The notes: a model not told the origin generated them from the letters alone. A stretch of DNA of 51,501 bases from Streptococcus entericus DSM 14446 (GCF_000380025.1 NZ_KB904160.1:184-51684), one strand, 5' to 3'; shown: positions 1 to 9,061, counted from the stretch's first letter. Made by a program: numbers and translations.

Positions 1-648
1 TCAAACTTGGATGCCAAACTTCGTGTGTCCATGCGTGCGGAGATTGCTAAGATTCACCGCCGTATTGGAGCAACAACCATCTACGTGACTCACGACCAGA
101 CCGAGGCCATGACTCTGGCAGACCGTATCGTTATCATGTCAGCGACTAAGAACGAGGCAGGAACGGGGACTATCGGACGTATTGAGCAAGTCGGCACCCC
201 TCAGGAACTCTACAATGAACCAGCGAACAAGTTCGTTGCAGGTTTCATTGGTAGCCCTGCGATGAACTTTATCGAAGTGACCTTGTCTGGTGACCGTTTG
301 ACGGATGGTAAAGGCTTTGATATTGCTATCCCGGCAGGTTATCGTAAGCTTTTGGATGAGAAAGGTTACCAAGGTAAGAAATTGACTTTTGGTATCCGTC
401 CGGAGGACATTTCATCAGATTTGATTAGTCAAGAGAGCTATCCAGATGCTCGTGTACGTGCTGAGGTGGTTATCTCAGAACTCTTGGGAAGTGACTCTGT
501 TCTTTACTGCAAACTGGGTGAGCAGGAGTTCTCTGCACGCGTTTCAGCGACAGATTACTTGGCACCAGGCTCAACCGTCGAGTTAGCACTCAATGTGTCT
601 AAGGGGCATTTCTTTGACCTTGAGACCGGCAAACGGATTAAATTATAA
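1..648 (+). CDS. msmK: MsmK/UgpC-type sugar ABC transporter ATPase, C-terminal part (5' end outside window)
   Basis: ATP-hydrolysing subunit of a carbohydrate ABC importer, cytoplasmic. The reading frame is open from base 1, so the gene begins before the window. The first residues (SNLDAKLR) are the D-loop that follows Walker B, and the switch histidine is in YVTHDQTEA. The rest is the C-terminal OB/TOBE regulatory domain of MalK/MsmK proteins, with the conserved block FGIRPEDI near residue 130 of the visible part. The Walker A and signature motifs are upstream and not seen. It lies 54 bp before a binding-protein gene, so it probably energises the transporter encoded next. In several streptococci one MsmK serves many importers. 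Whether this copy is shared or dedicated cannot be told here. The family is certain; the symbol is by resemblance. Confidence 0.88.
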   Translation, partial: SNLDAKLRVSMRAEIAKIHRRIGATTIYVTHDQTEAMTLADRIVIMSATKNEAGTGTIGRIEQVGTPQELYNEPANKFVAGFIGSPAMNFIEVTLSGDRLTDGKGFDIAIPAGYRKLLDEKGYQGKKLTFGIRPEDISSDLISQESYPDARVRAEVVISELLGSDSVLYCKLGEQEFSARVSATDYLAPGSTVELALNVSKGHFFDLETGKRIKL

Positions 649-702
649 TCCCTTATCATTATCAGTGTAAAAAAATAAAAAAATTTTTAAGGAGAATTTC
701 TC

Positions 703-2016
703 ATGAAAATGAAAAAATTGATGGCGTCATTGTTGACTGGTACTGCTGTTTTGGCTTTGGCTGCATGTGGTTCTAAGTCTGCAGAAACACCAGCTTCATC
801 TGAAGCAGCATCAGGTGGTGCAAAAACAGAAATCACTTGGTGGGCATTCCCAGTCTTTACTCAAGAAAATGCAAGCGATGGTGCTGGTACTTACGAGCAA
901 AAAATCATTGATGCATTTGAAAAAGCTAACCCAGATATTGATGTGAAGTTGGAAACCATCGACTTTGCTTCAGGTCCAGAAAAAATCACAACAGCCATTG
1001 AAGCAGGTACTGCGCCTGATGTTCTCTTTGACGCACCAGGACGTATCATCACTTACGGAAAAAATGGTAAGTTGGCTGAATTGAATGACCTCTTTACAGC
1101 AGATTTCGAAAAAGACGTTGACCCTAACATTGTTAAAGCGTCTAAGGCTGGCGATACAGCTTACATGTACCCAATTTCATCTGCACCATTCTATATGGCC
1201 TTTAACAAGGCAATGTTAGAAGACGCTGGTGTAGCTGACTTGGTAAAAGACGGTTGGACAACAGCAGACTTTGAAAAAGTTATCAAAGCCCTCAAAGATA
1301 AAGGCTACAATGCTGGTTCACTCTTTGCCAATGGTCAAGGTGGTGACCAAGGAACACGTGCTTTCCTTGCTAACCTCTACAGCGGATCAATCACTGACCC
1401 TGAAGTCACTAAGTACACAACTGACTCTGAACAATTTATCAAGGCTCTCTCTAGCGTGAAAGACTGGATGGATAAAGGTTACATCCTCAATGGTTCACAA
1501 TACAACGGTGGTGATGACATCCAAAACTTTGCTAACGGACAAACATCATACACTATCCTTTGGGCACCAGCTCAAAATGGTTTGCAAGCTAAATTGCTTG
1601 AATCATCTAAGGTTGAAGTTGTAGAAGTACCGTTCCCATCAGAAGATGGTAAAGCAGACCTCGAGTACCTTGTAAATGGTTTTGCAATCTTTAACAATGA
1701 CGATGCTAAAGTTGCGGCATCTAAGAAATTTATCCAATTCATCGCTGATGATGCTGAGTGGGGACCTAAGAACGTTGTTCGCACAGGTGCATTCCCTGTT
1801 CGTACATCATTTGGTAGCCTCTACAACGATGATCGTATGGCAAAAATCAGTGAGTGGACTAAGTACTACTCTCCATACTACAACACTATTGACGGCTTTG
1901 CAGAAATGAGAACATTGTGGTTCCCAACTCTTCAAGCTGTATCTAATGGTGATAAAGAGCCAGCAGCTGCTTTGAAAGAATTTACAGAGCAAGCTAATGC
2001 GACAATTAAGAAATAA
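703..2016 (+). CDS. Extracellular sugar-binding lipoprotein of ABC importer (probably sialic acid)
   Basis: Solute-binding protein (family 1, 437 aa) that captures sugar outside the cell for the permeases encoded next. The N-terminus is a lipoprotein signal: two lysine-containing turns, a hydrophobic stretch and a lipobox ending LALAAC with the lipid-anchored Cys at residue 22. A Ser/Ala/Glu-rich linker follows, then the mature domain beginning at ITWWAFPVF. The start is fixed by AAGGAG 8 bp before the ATG. Sialic acid as substrate is an inference from the neighbouring lyase, ROK kinase and YhcH genes, because binding residues cannot be read by eye. A long hairpin follows the stop and may keep this mRNA segment more abundant than the permease segment. 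Confidence 0.9.
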   Translation: MKMKKLMASLLTGTAVLALAACGSKSAETPASSEAASGGAKTEITWWAFPVFTQENASDGAGTYEQKIIDAFEKANPDIDVKLETIDFASGPEKITTAIEAGTAPDVLFDAPGRIITYGKNGKLAELNDLFTADFEKDVDPNIVKASKAGDTAYMYPISSAPFYMAFNKAMLEDAGVADLVKDGWTTADFEKVIKALKDKGYNAGSLFANGQGGDQGTRAFLANLYSGSITDPEVTKYTTDSEQFIKALSSVKDWMDKGYILNGSQYNGGDDIQNFANGQTSYTILWAPAQNGLQAKLLESSKVEVVEVPFPSEDGKADLEYLVNGFAIFNNDDAKVAASKKFIQFIADDAEWGPKNVVRTGAFPVRTSFGSLYNDDRMAKISEWTKYYSPYYNTIDGFAEMRTLWFPTLQAVSNGDKEPAAALKEFTEQANATIKK

Positions 2017-2023
2017 TTGAAAT

Positions 2024-2079
2024 TGTAAATCCCCCCGCTTTTTCAGCCCCAAAAGACAGAAAAAATGGGGGATTTTACA
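2024..2079 (+). terminator. Intercistronic hairpin between binding protein and permease
   Basis: TGTAAATCCCCCC and GGGGGATTTTACA flank a T-rich/A-rich inner stem, giving a long, nearly complete helix with one bulge. There is no clean T-tract. It fits the processing/stabilising or partial-termination element commonly found after binding-protein genes in ABC operons, which lets the binding protein be made in excess. Confidence 0.6.
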
Positions 2080-2100
2080 GTTCTTAGTAGAGGAGTTTCT

Positions 2101-2988
2101 ATGCAAGTTAATAAATTAAAAATGCGAGAAACCATTGTATCCTATACCTTTCTCGCACCGATATTGGTCTTCTTTACAGTATTTGTGTTAGCTCCAATGA
2201 TTATGGGCTTTGTGACGAGCTTTTTCCGTTATACACAAACTGAGTTTACCTTTATTGGTTTAGATAACTACATTCGTTTATTTAATGATGAAGTTTTTAT
2301 TAAATCCTTGATCAACACGCTCATCATCGTGGTGGGGTCTGTACCAATTGTTGTCTTTTTCTCTCTCTTTGTGGCATCACAGACCTATGAGAAAAATGTC
2401 ATCTCTCGCTCATTCTATCGGTTTGTTTTCTTCTTGCCTGTCGTTACTGGTTCAGTAGCTGTAACGGTCGTTTGGAAATGGATTTACGACCCGCTATCAG
2501 GTATCCTAAACTTTGTTTTGAAGAGCGGTGGCATCATTGAACAGAACATCAGCTGGCTGGGTGATAAGCAGTGGGCCCTGTTGGCCATTATGATTATTTT
2601 GTTGACAACATCAGTTGGTCAGCCAATCATTCTCTATATCGCTGCTATGGGTAATATTGATAACTCTTTAGTGGAAGCTGCTCGTATCGACGGAGCAAAT
2701 GAGTTTCAGGTTTTCTGGCAGATTAAATGGCCAAGCCTCTTGCCGACTACCCTATATATTACAGTTATCACAACGATTAACTCCTTCCAGATTTTTGCGC
2801 TGATTCAGCTGTTGACATCTGGTGGACCGAACTACTCAACCAGTACCTTGATGTACTACCTTTACGAGAAAGCCTTCAAGCTGACTGAGTTTGGCTATGC
2901 CAACACCATCGGTGTCTTCTTGGCGGTCTTGATTGCCATCATCAGTTTTGCCCAGTTCAAGTTCTTGGGTAATGATGTGGAATATTAG
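2101..2988 (+). CDS. Sugar ABC transporter permease, MalF/UgpA type
   Basis: Inner-membrane permease (295 aa, about six TM helices). The start at 2101 is preferred because AGGAG lies 6 bp upstream; the frame opens further upstream at 2065 but without a ribosome site and inside the hairpin. The cytoplasmic coupling motif that docks on the ATPase is visible as EAARIDGANEFQVFWQIKWP (EAA loop) around residue 200. It pairs with the permease at 2999 as the heterodimeric channel of the importer whose lipoprotein is encoded upstream. The stop is followed 10 bp later by the next start. Substrate specificity is inferred from cluster context. Confidence 0.9.
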   Translation: MQVNKLKMRETIVSYTFLAPILVFFTVFVLAPMIMGFVTSFFRYTQTEFTFIGLDNYIRLFNDEVFIKSLINTLIIVVGSVPIVVFFSLFVASQTYEKNVISRSFYRFVFFLPVVTGSVAVTVVWKWIYDPLSGILNFVLKSGGIIEQNISWLGDKQWALLAIMIILLTTSVGQPIILYIAAMGNIDNSLVEAARIDGANEFQVFWQIKWPSLLPTTLYITVITTINSFQIFALIQLLTSGGPNYSTSTLMYYLYEKAFKLTEFGYANTIGVFLAVLIAIISFAQFKFLGNDVEY

Positions 2989-2998
2989 GAGGTCAAGT

Positions 2999-3832
2999 AT
3001 GAAACAGAAAAAAGCATTCACACCTTTTGGTATTATTTCAAGTGTTATCTTGTTGCTCTTGACGGTTCTGTTTATTTTCCCATTTTACTGGATTATGACA
3101 GGAGCATTCAAGTCACAACCTGATACCATCGTTATTCCGCCACAATGGTGGCCAGCTGCGCCAACTTTTGAAAACTTTGAGAAACTGACCGTTCAAAACC
3201 CTGCCTTGCAGTGGCTATGGAACTCTGTGTTCATCTCTTTGGCAACCATGATTTTGGTCTGTGTGACCTCGTCTTTAGCAGGCTATGTACTGGCGAAAAA
3301 ACGTTTCTATGGACAAAAGCTACTCTTCTCTCTCTTTGTAGCAGCCATGGCCTTGCCGAAACAAGTTGTCTTGGTGCCTTTGGTTCGTATCATCAACTTT
3401 ATGGGGATTCACGATACGCCAGCTGCTGTTATCTTGCCGCTTGTTGGTTGGCCGTTCGGTGTCTTCTTGATGAAGCAGTTTAGTGAAAATATCCCAACTG
3501 AGCTCTTAGAATCTGCCAAAATTGATGGCTGTGGTGAGATCAGAACCTTCGTCAGCGTCGCTTTCCCAATTGTAAAACCAGGTTTTGCAGCGCTAGCAAT
3601 TTTCACCTTTATCAACTCATGGAACGATTACTTCATGCAGTTGGTTATGCTGACCTCCCGTCAGAATTTGACCATTTCACTCGGTGTTGCTACCTTGCAA
3701 GCAGAACTGGCAACCAACTATGGTTTAATCATGGCTGGTGCTGCTCTGGCTGCAGTGCCGATTGTGGCGGTCTTCCTCATCTTCCAGAAATCCTTCACTC
3801 AAGGGATTACCATGGGAGCTGTTAAAGGTTAA
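2999..3832 (+). CDS. Sugar ABC transporter permease, MalG/UgpE type
   Basis: Second permease subunit (277 aa), six predicted TM segments. The start at 2999 has AGGAGG overlapping the stop of the preceding permease (tight operon, probable translational coupling). An earlier in-frame ATG at 2933 lies inside the upstream gene and has no ribosome site. The EAA coupling loop reads ESAKIDGCGEIRTFVSVAFP around residue 170, and the C-terminus KSFTQGITMGAVKG is typical of MalG-like subunits. It completes the importer with the 703 and 2101 products and the MsmK-like ATPase. Confidence 0.9.
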   Translation: MKQKKAFTPFGIISSVILLLLTVLFIFPFYWIMTGAFKSQPDTIVIPPQWWPAAPTFENFEKLTVQNPALQWLWNSVFISLATMILVCVTSSLAGYVLAKKRFYGQKLLFSLFVAAMALPKQVVLVPLVRIINFMGIHDTPAAVILPLVGWPFGVFLMKQFSENIPTELLESAKIDGCGEIRTFVSVAFPIVKPGFAALAIFTFINSWNDYFMQLVMLTSRQNLTISLGVATLQAELATNYGLIMAGAALAAVPIVAVFLIFQKSFTQGITMGAVKG

Positions 3833-3845
3833 ACCTAATGAGTTA

Positions 3846-3890
3846 TGGCTGGTTTGGACGCTTTGCATAATAGCAGAGCGGCTAGCCAGC
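3846..3890 (+). other. Intercistronic inverted repeat
   Basis: Nested arms TGGCT/AGCCA (or GCTGG/CCAGC) and CGCT/AGCG lie between the permease and YhcH genes. The structure is weak and has no T-tract. It could be an mRNA processing site; function unproven. Confidence 0.3.
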
Positions 3891-3921
3891 TTTCATTCTG
3901 TCAAAAAGCGAGGAATTTGAA

Positions 3922-4374
3922 ATGATTTATGATGATTTGAGCAAGCTAGACCGCTATAAAGGCTTGCATACTAATATTGATACGGCGATTGACTATTTGC
4001 TTAAAACCGACCTCAGCCAGTTGGAAATTGGTCGCCATACCATTGATGGGGACAAGGTATTCTTGCTCTTGCAAGACAATACACTGAACAGCGAGCCTAG
4101 CGAGAGTTTTGAGTACCACGCCAAGTATATGGACTTGCAATTACTCGTTTCAGGAAATGAGAATTTCCGTTACACTCGGACGGTCGACGCAGACCTTCAA
4201 CCATTTAATGAAGCTGACGATTTTGGTTTGATTCGCTCGTCAGTGGGTCTTGACTTTGAGTTGGATGGTCAGACCTTTATCATGGTTTATCCTGGCGAGT
4301 ACCACCAGCCTAGTCAATTAGGTAAGGCTGGTTACCAGGTCAAAAAAGGCGTGATTAAAATTTTGATTGACTAA
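3922..4374 (+). CDS. YhcH/YjgK/YiaL (TabA) family protein
   Basis: Single cupin-like beta-barrel domain (150 aa, the usual family length). The family occurs in sialic-acid and other sugar-acid operons, where members have been proposed to act as anomerases or isomerases. Visible family traits are the conserved acidic and His positions, such as FEYHAKYMDLQLLVSG (residues about 54-69) and the C-terminal block VYPGEYHQPSQ (residues about 123-133), which contributes metal-ligand type His/Glu residues. Placement between the importer and the lyase supports a role in sialic-acid use. GAGGA lies 10 bp before the ATG. The reaction is not established by sequence alone. Confidence 0.85.
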   Translation: MIYDDLSKLDRYKGLHTNIDTAIDYLLKTDLSQLEIGRHTIDGDKVFLLLQDNTLNSEPSESFEYHAKYMDLQLLVSGNENFRYTRTVDADLQPFNEADDFGLIRSSVGLDFELDGQTFIMVYPGEYHQPSQLGKAGYQVKKGVIKILID

Positions 4375-4432
4375 TCACTGAGTTTGTTGCATGGACATCG
4401 AACAAAAAATAGTAGCAATGTAGGAGGAAAAC

Positions 4433-5077
4433 ATGAGTAAATCTAGGGAAATGATGAAAGCTGTTTTTGGCTTGGATAATGGGTTTATGCGAGCGGCAGA
4501 GCGTCTCTTCGATTTACTCTTGTTGAACATTCTTTTTGTCTTGACCTGCTTACCTATCATTACACTAGGAATTGGAAAACTGGCTCTTTATGCCACTGCA
4601 GCAGAACTAAGGGAAAGAGGGCGCTTGCCACTTCTGTCTAGTTACTGGAAGCATGTCCGTCGAAACTGGAAACAAGGGCTGTTCCTTGGTCTAGTCGAAA
4701 TTTTTGTGACAAGTATGGCACTTGTGGATTTGTGGCTCATTCAAGGGTTTGAAGGTTTTCCAGTTACCCTGATGACCATTGTTGCCTATGCCGTACTTTT
4801 TCTATCAGTGATGCTCCATCTATACGTCTATCCCGTGGCAGCCCAGTATGAACTTGGGATAAAAGACCTTTACATCAAAAGTTTCCTGCTAGCGGGTATC
4901 AATGGCCAGTGGAGTCTGCTCCTCTTGGTGGTACTTGGACTATTAGGACTTGTGATGACAAGTTCAGCCTATGGCTTGGTATTTGGGTGTGCTTTCCTTC
5001 TTATTATTGGTTGCTCTAGTCTGGTTTACGGGCACATGTTAATCATGACAAAGATTTTTGAGCGCTCAGTTCGTTAG
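4433..5077 (+). CDS. YesL-like (DUF624) membrane protein
   Basis: Integral membrane protein (214 aa) with about five hydrophobic segments: residues around 24-45, 76-96, 105-125, 150-172 and 175-200. The N-terminal FGLDNGFMRAAERLFDLLLLN is typical of DUF624/YesL proteins, which are often found beside carbohydrate ABC importers in Firmicutes and have no established function. A strong AGGAGG lies 6 bp before the ATG. Operonic placement with the sialic-acid genes suggests an accessory role in uptake, but this is inference only. Confidence 0.8.
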   Translation: MSKSREMMKAVFGLDNGFMRAAERLFDLLLLNILFVLTCLPIITLGIGKLALYATAAELRERGRLPLLSSYWKHVRRNWKQGLFLGLVEIFVTSMALVDLWLIQGFEGFPVTLMTIVAYAVLFLSVMLHLYVYPVAAQYELGIKDLYIKSFLLAGINGQWSLLLLVVLGLLGLVMTSSAYGLVFGCAFLLIIGCSSLVYGHMLIMTKIFERSVR

Positions 5078-5152
5078 ACGATATGAAATTCTTTTCAGAA
5101 ACTGATGAAATGGCTTAAATCGAGAAACTATAATCTAAATAGGGAAATACTC

Positions 5153-5180
5153 TTGAAAAACCTTCTAAAAGGGATAAAAT
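5153..5180 (+). promoter_or_regulatory. Possible internal promoter before nanA
   Basis: TTGAAA (5153-5158), 16 bp spacer, TAAAAT (5175-5180), about 120 bp before nanA in a 225-bp non-coding gap. The match is moderate; the gap itself suggests that nanA and later genes have a separate transcription start. Confidence 0.4.
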
Positions 5181-5302
5181 GAAAGTAAGCTGGTTAACAG
5201 CCTGATTATTAAACAACATATTTGAATTGCTACCTAGAGTAGTAGAATAACAGTAAATTTGGTTGTGGCTCTGCCATGACCTGAAAAGAAAAGGAGACAG
5301 TT

Positions 5303-6217
5303 ATGTCAGATTTGAGCAAATACCACGGTATTATTCCAGCATTCTATGCTGCTTATGATGAAAAGGGTGAGATAAACCCTGAGGGTGTGCGTGCTTTGAC
5401 CCAGTATTTTATTGACAAGGGTGTCAAAGGACTCTATGTGAACGGTTCATCTGGCGAATGTATCTACCAAAGTGTGGCCGATCGTAAGCTGGTGCTGGAA
5501 AATGTAATGGCTGTTGCAAAAGGTAAGCTGACCATCATCAACCATGTGGCTTGCAACAGTACTAAAGACTCTATTGAATTAGCTAAGCACTCAGAAGAAT
5601 TGGGGGTTGATGCCATTGCAGCTATTCCACCGATTTATTTCCGTTTGCCGGAGCATGCTATCGCTGCTTATTGGAATGCCATTAGTGATGCAGCGCCTAA
5701 CACAGACTTCATCATCTACAATATTCCACAGCTGGCTGGTGTAGCTTTGACGCCAACCTTGTACCGTACCATGCTTGATAACCCTCGTGTCATCGGTGTG
5801 AAGAACTCTTCTATGCCTGTTCAAGATATTGAAATCTTTAACAGCTTAGCTCCAGGTAAATTGGTCTTTAACGGTCCAGATGAGCAGTTTCTTGGCGGTC
5901 GTCTGATGGGTGCTGCTGGTGGTATTGGGGGTACCTACGGTGCTATGCCAGAACTTTTCTTGAAACTTGATGAGTTAATTGCTCAAGGCGACCTTGAAAC
6001 AGCTAAGTCATTGCAGTATGAGATTAACAATATTATCGGTCATCTAGTTGTCGGACGTGGTAGCATGTATGCTGTTATTAAGGCTGTTCTGAAAGAACTT
6101 GAGGGTCTAGAGCTGGGTTCAGTACGCTCACCGCTAGCTCCTGTTGTTGAAGAGGACAAAGATCTTGTTCACAAAGCAGCCGAGTTAATTCGTGCTGCGA
6201 AGGCAAAATTTTGTTAA
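5303..6217 (+). CDS. nanA: N-acetylneuraminate lyase
   Basis: Class I aldolase of the DHDPS/NAL family (304 aa, usual length) that splits N-acetylneuraminate into pyruvate and N-acetylmannosamine in the cytoplasm. Diagnostic features: the GSSGE carboxylate-binding motif at residues 48-52, Tyr139 in YNIP, and the Schiff-base Lys167 in GVKNSS, matching Tyr137/Lys165 of the E. coli enzyme. The TIM-barrel C-terminal helices are intact. A good AAGGAGA ribosome site lies before the ATG. Downstream sit a ROK kinase for the ManNAc product and an acetyl esterase. This gene is the main evidence that the cluster handles sialic acid. Confidence 0.93.
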   Translation: MSDLSKYHGIIPAFYAAYDEKGEINPEGVRALTQYFIDKGVKGLYVNGSSGECIYQSVADRKLVLENVMAVAKGKLTIINHVACNSTKDSIELAKHSEELGVDAIAAIPPIYFRLPEHAIAAYWNAISDAAPNTDFIIYNIPQLAGVALTPTLYRTMLDNPRVIGVKNSSMPVQDIEIFNSLAPGKLVFNGPDEQFLGGRLMGAAGGIGGTYGAMPELFLKLDELIAQGDLETAKSLQYEINNIIGHLVVGRGSMYAVIKAVLKELEGLELGSVRSPLAPVVEEDKDLVHKAAELIRAAKAKFC

Positions 6218-6233
6218 AATAAGATAATAAAGC

Positions 6234-6269
6234 AGGGTCGGAGGTCGGTAGCATCTTCGTCCCTTTTTA
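6234..6269 (+). terminator. Weak terminator/attenuator between nanA and the ROK kinase
   Basis: AGGG-T-CGGAG pairs with CTTCG-T-CCCT (one T/T mismatch, one G-T pair) and is followed by TTTTT. The stem is short, so read-through into the kinase gene 15 bp later is likely; it may set the ratio of lyase to kinase. Confidence 0.45.
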
Positions 6270-6283
6270 GATGGAGGGATATT

Positions 6284-7168
6284 ATGGCAAAATATGTGGC
6301 CATTGATATTGGTGGCACTCAGATAAAGTATGGGCTAGTTGATGATATCGGAACGATTTTGGAACAACACAAGATTGATACCGAAGCTCATTTAGGTGGG
6401 CCAGCTATTCTTGATAAGGTCAGACAGATTGTCGCCACTTATCAAGCGGAACACCAATTGGTAGGTGTTGGGATTTCGTCAGCTGGCATGATTGACCCTG
6501 ATAAGGGAGAGGTTTTCTATGCAGGACCTCAGATTCCAAACTATGCTGGTACAGCCTTTAAAGCGACAATTGAACGTGAATTTGGCCTACCATGCGAAGC
6601 AGAAAATGATGTTAACTGTGCCGGTTTGGCAGAGGCCAATAGTGGTGCTGCCAAAGGTGCAAAGATTGCTGCTTGCCTGACGATTGGAACAGGTATTGGA
6701 GGAAGTTTGCTGATTGATGGCAAAATTTTCCACGGCTTTAGCAATTCTGCCTGTGAGATTGGTTACCTGCATATCTCTGATGGTGCTTTTCAAGATTTAG
6801 CATCAACGACAGCCTTGATTGCGGACGTCGCAAAGTCCACAGGAGATGATATTAGCCAGTGGAACGGTCTTCGTATCTTTGAAGAAGCTAAAAGTGGTCA
6901 CCCGATCTGCCTTGCAGCCATTGATCGATTAGTTGACTATTTGGGTCAAGGCATTGCTAATCTCTGCTATGTGGTTAATCCAGAGGTCGTTGTTCTGGGT
7001 GGGGGCATTATGGCTCAGAGAGCATTTTTACAAGACAAAATTGATGCTGCCTTGAAGAAATATCTCGTGCCAAGCATTGCAGATAAGACCAGACTGGCTT
7101 TTGCAGAACATGAAAATGCTGCAGGCATGTTAGGTGCTTACTATCATTTTAGGCAAAAACAAGGGTAA
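6284..7168 (+). CDS. nanK: ROK-family kinase, probable N-acetylmannosamine kinase
   Basis: ROK-fold sugar kinase (294 aa) expected to phosphorylate ManNAc to ManNAc-6-phosphate. The N-terminal phosphate loop is IDIGGTQIKYG (residues 7-17), the catalytic Asp is D109 in ENDVNCAG, and the glycine-rich TIGTGIGGSLLIDG follows. The Cys-rich zinc motif found in many ROK proteins is absent, unlike the glucokinase at 9343. Some ManNAc kinases and other ROK enzymes lack it. Specificity for ManNAc is inferred from its position right after the lyase. GGAGGG lies 7 bp before the start. Confidence 0.82.
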   Translation: MAKYVAIDIGGTQIKYGLVDDIGTILEQHKIDTEAHLGGPAILDKVRQIVATYQAEHQLVGVGISSAGMIDPDKGEVFYAGPQIPNYAGTAFKATIEREFGLPCEAENDVNCAGLAEANSGAAKGAKIAACLTIGTGIGGSLLIDGKIFHGFSNSACEIGYLHISDGAFQDLASTTALIADVAKSTGDDISQWNGLRIFEEAKSGHPICLAAIDRLVDYLGQGIANLCYVVNPEVVVLGGGIMAQRAFLQDKIDAALKKYLVPSIADKTRLAFAEHENAAGMLGAYYHFRQKQG

Positions 7169-7217
7169 GATTGCTTTCTCTACCCAATAACAAAATGAAC
7201 GATACAGGAGAGATAAC

Positions 7218-8186
7218 ATGATTGATAATATGAGTTTGCAGGAAATGCAGACTTATCGTGGTCGCCATGAGGTGCCAAGTGATTTTGATGAGTTTTGGCA
7301 AGCTGAGTTAGATAGATTGCCAGAGTTGCCTAACTACCAATTGGTGGAGCAGGATTTTGCCTTGCCGTCTGCGACCTGCTATAAACTCTGGTTTGATGGG
7401 ACAAATGGTGGTCAGGTCTTTGCCAAATGTATTTTTCCAAAGACAGATAAAAAAGTGCCTGTCCTCTTTTACTTCCACGGCTATCAGGGACAAAGCCCTG
7501 ACTGGACAGAAAGTTTGAAATTTGTAGCGTCTGGTTACGGTGTGGTCTATATGGATGTTCGTGGACAAGCTGGACGGTCGATTGACCACGGTCAGTTCGA
7601 TGGCATGACGGTAAAAGGTCAGGTGATTCGTGGGGCTTTGGAAGGACCGCACAAACTCTTTTATAAAGACATCTATCTGGATGTTTACCAACTGGTCAAC
7701 ATCATTGCAGCTCAGGAATTTGTTGATGACTCAACTCTTGTTAGCTATGGAGCGTCTCAGGGTGGGGCATTGGCGCTTGTTGCGGCAGCTCTCAATCCTA
7801 AAATCACAAAAACGGCCTCAATTTATCCATTCTTATCTGATTTTAAACGGATTTTAGAGTTAGGTGATAACAGCGAACCTTACAATGAACTTTTCCGTTA
7901 CTTCAAATTTTCAGATCCATTCCATGAGACAGAGCATGATTTCTTAGCTAACTTATCTTACATTGACATCAAAAACTTGGCTCATCGAATTAACTGCCCA
8001 GTAGCCTTTGTTGTTGGTTTGGAAGATGAAATCTGCCCACCATCTACCCAATTTGCGATTTATAATCGGTTGACTTGCCAAAAAGAAATGAAAATCTTGC
8101 CTGAGTATGGTCACGAAGCTTTGAACGTCAAAGTTAACGATTACATCTATGATTTTATCTTTGGCTCAAGGATTATTCGGCGATAA
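7218..8186 (+). CDS. Acetyl xylan esterase (AXE1)-family esterase, possibly sialate O-acetylesterase
   Basis: Alpha/beta-hydrolase of the cephalosporin-C deacetylase/AXE1 family (322 aa). The catalytic triad is visible: Ser180 in GASQGG, Asp270 in GLEDEICPP, and His299 in YGHEALN. RGQAG near residue 115 is also a family block. These enzymes remove acetyl groups from sugars. Being the last gene of a sialic-acid operon, it probably strips O-acetyl groups from sialic acids so that the lyase can act, but that substrate is inferred. CAGGAGAG precedes the ATG; a second in-frame ATG at 7230 is less well placed. Confidence 0.82.
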   Translation: MIDNMSLQEMQTYRGRHEVPSDFDEFWQAELDRLPELPNYQLVEQDFALPSATCYKLWFDGTNGGQVFAKCIFPKTDKKVPVLFYFHGYQGQSPDWTESLKFVASGYGVVYMDVRGQAGRSIDHGQFDGMTVKGQVIRGALEGPHKLFYKDIYLDVYQLVNIIAAQEFVDDSTLVSYGASQGGALALVAAALNPKITKTASIYPFLSDFKRILELGDNSEPYNELFRYFKFSDPFHETEHDFLANLSYIDIKNLAHRINCPVAFVVGLEDEICPPSTQFAIYNRLTCQKEMKILPEYGHEALNVKVNDYIYDFIFGSRIIRR

Positions 8187-8192
8187 AATAAG

Positions 8193-8217
8193 TCTCCGCT
8201 AGAAAAACTAGCGGAGA
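8193..8217. terminator. Bidirectional terminator between the esterase and RpiR genes
   Basis: Perfect 10-bp stem TCTCCGCTAG / CTAGCGGAGA with loop AAAAA. The genes converge here, and the right arm encodes the last three RpiR codons and its stop, so the RpiR gene ends inside its own terminator. Confidence 0.85.
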
Positions 8218-9026
8218 TTGTTATCGTCTACCAAAGTATCCTTAAAGATAGTCTCTTTGGTTGTCTTATCAATAGACAGGTAGTAAGCATAGATGATGTC
8301 GATCATCATCAGTAGAGGCAATTGCGGTGAAATACGGTTGCCGTAGTTAAGGTGTCGCACAGAAGAAACGGCAACGTGTTCGTCAAAGACAAAACCATCA
8401 GGATTTTGTGTGGAAATGAGCACAGTCTTAGCTCCCTTTTTGGCAGCAATCTCCAAAGAATTGAGGATAGACTGAGTTTGTCCAGTCAAGGATAGGGCAA
8501 AGACTAGACACGTTTCATCTAAGATGCTGTTCGTCCAGACCATGTTATCGGCATCCGTTATCGCATCGCAGACCAGTCCTAGACGAGTGAACCGTAGTTT
8601 GGTCTCACGCGCCACTAAACCAGAGCTACCGATGCCGTAAAAATAAACACGGCTAGCCTTGTCCAAAAGATGAGCTACTCGTTCCAACTTATCCTCGTCA
8701 ACCAAGGCATTTGTCATATCGACAATCTCTTTGTAGTCGACGAGCACGCGTTTGGTTAAGTCACGGTGAATATGTTGAAACTGGCTATCCAGATGCTTTT
8801 GCGAATTTTCGTATTCAAAAATAAATTCACGATAGCCCTTAAAGCCACACTTTTGAGCAAATCTGGTGAGAGCTGCAGGAGAGACGTGGAGCTGCTGACT
8901 AACAGCAGCTGAGCTAAGGTCGTAATGTTTGTTTTGAGCATCTAAAAAATAAGAGGCAATGTCTTGTTCGAGACGAGTCATGTCATCGAGACAAGATTCG
9001 ATTTGAGCGATGATATGCTGTGGCAT
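8208..9026 (-). CDS. RpiR-family transcriptional regulator of the sialic-acid cluster
   Basis: Regulator of 272 aa: an N-terminal RpiR helix-turn-helix (residues about 1-75; HVSPAALTRFAQKCGFKGYREF is split around the recognition helix) followed by a SIS phosphosugar-binding domain (about 105-240, with YFYGIGSSGLVARE and SLTGQT near residues 129 and 180). The SIS domain suggests sensing of a phosphorylated amino sugar. It converges on the sialic-acid operon and is the obvious candidate to control it, as RpiR proteins do in other nan clusters. AAAGGA lies before the ATG. Its own promoter is an extended -10 site at 9053-9058. Confidence 0.88.
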   Translation of the reverse strand: MPQHIIAQIESCLDDMTRLEQDIASYFLDAQNKHYDLSSAAVSQQLHVSPAALTRFAQKCGFKGYREFIFEYENSQKHLDSQFQHIHRDLTKRVLVDYKEIVDMTNALVDEDKLERVAHLLDKASRVYFYGIGSSGLVARETKLRFTRLGLVCDAITDADNMVWTNSILDETCLVFALSLTGQTQSILNSLEIAAKKGAKTVLISTQNPDGFVFDEHVAVSSVRHLNYGNRISPQLPLLMMIDIIYAYYLSIDKTTKETIFKDTLVDDNNLR

Positions 9027-9052
9027 GATGTGTCCTTTAACTCCTTTTTTCT

Positions 9053-9061
9053 ATTGTACCA
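9053..9061 (-). promoter_or_regulatory. Extended -10 promoter of the RpiR gene
   Basis: On the minus strand TGG-TACAAT, an extended -10 element about 27 bp before the RpiR start. No good -35 is seen at the usual distance. It is divergent from the yqgQ promoter. Confidence 0.6.
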
